From an uncultured Ruminococcus sp. (lineage in GTDB: Bacteria > Bacillota > Clostridia > Oscillospirales > Ruminococcaceae), in NCBI GenBank assembly GCA_946404705.1, contig CAMJES010000027.1, positions 1 to 13,488 of the forward strand: DNA of 13,488 nt, written 5' to 3'. Below are positions 13,445 through 13,488 of the stretch, one piece after another. The translations under genes were made by a program, and so were the position numbers. Each line of letters starts with the position of its first letter. Position 1 is the stretch's first letter. Under the pieces are notes generated by a model, which did no database searches, had not been told where the DNA came from, and worked only from the letters and a program-made list of their open reading frames with translations.

Positions 13445-13488
13445 AGATCGGAAGAGCGTCGTGTAGGGAAAGAGTGTAGATCTCGGTG
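13445..13488 (-). other. Illumina TruSeq universal adapter (right end)
   Basis: The last 44 bases begin AGATCGGAAGAGCGTCGTGT and continue as the reverse complement of the TruSeq universal adapter, ending before its final bases. This is library sequence; native sequence ends at 13444. Confidence 0.98.

Overview
This window looks like one metagenomic or draft-genome contig from a low- to mid-GC Firmicute, most likely a gut Ruminococcus-like member of the Clostridia (Oscillospiraceae). The lineage is inferred from the gene families: a GH3 enzyme in the swapped domain order known from Ruminococcus albus and Butyrivibrio, DUF5662, a T-box leader, near-consensus SigA promoters (TTGACA-17-TATAAT), GGAGG-type ribosome sites and many intrinsic terminators. 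Both ends carry Illumina TruSeq adapter sequence, and the left end also has a fold-back repeat. Biological sequence therefore runs only from about base 38 to base 13444.

Layout. 38-481 (-): 5' part of meso-diaminopimelate dehydrogenase (ddh), cut by the contig end. 698-3469 (-): GH3 glycosidase with swapped domains and an extra C-terminal beta domain. 3655-4365 (+): monofunctional peptidoglycan glycosyltransferase (GT51), divergent from it. 4399-4983 (-): DUF5662 protein. 5046-5419: gene-free stretch with a cluster of short palindromic repeats. 5420-7507 (+): second GH3 enzyme in the usual domain order. 7566-9170 (-): ilvA-ridA operon behind a T-box leader (about 9205-9456) whose specifier reads as ATC (isoleucine). 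9806-10387 (+): small P-loop kinase-like protein starting at TTG. 10446-10735: compact unannotated module that looks like a type I toxin-antitoxin locus. 10837-13434 (-): complete clpB, with the contig ending 10 bases upstream of its start codon.

How the genes work together. IlvA makes reactive enamine/imine intermediates and RidA hydrolyses them; both are read from one leader predicted to sense uncharged tRNA-Ile. The two GH3 enzymes have no signal peptide and probably split imported oligosaccharides (cello- or xylo-oligomers) in the cytoplasm. Ddh and the GT51 enzyme both serve peptidoglycan synthesis but are not co-transcribed.

The most interesting region is 10446-10735. A 27-residue hydrophobic peptide ending in KKK has its own promoter and a Shine-Dalgarno sequence buried in a GAAA-capped hairpin. 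A consensus promoter on the other strand fires a short RNA toward it, and both transcripts run into one shared 14-bp inverted-repeat terminator. The two RNAs also carry the same three sequence boxes near their 5' ends. The layout resembles the Fst/par type I systems, but the boxes are arranged differently. This is a sequence-based inference with no functional evidence.
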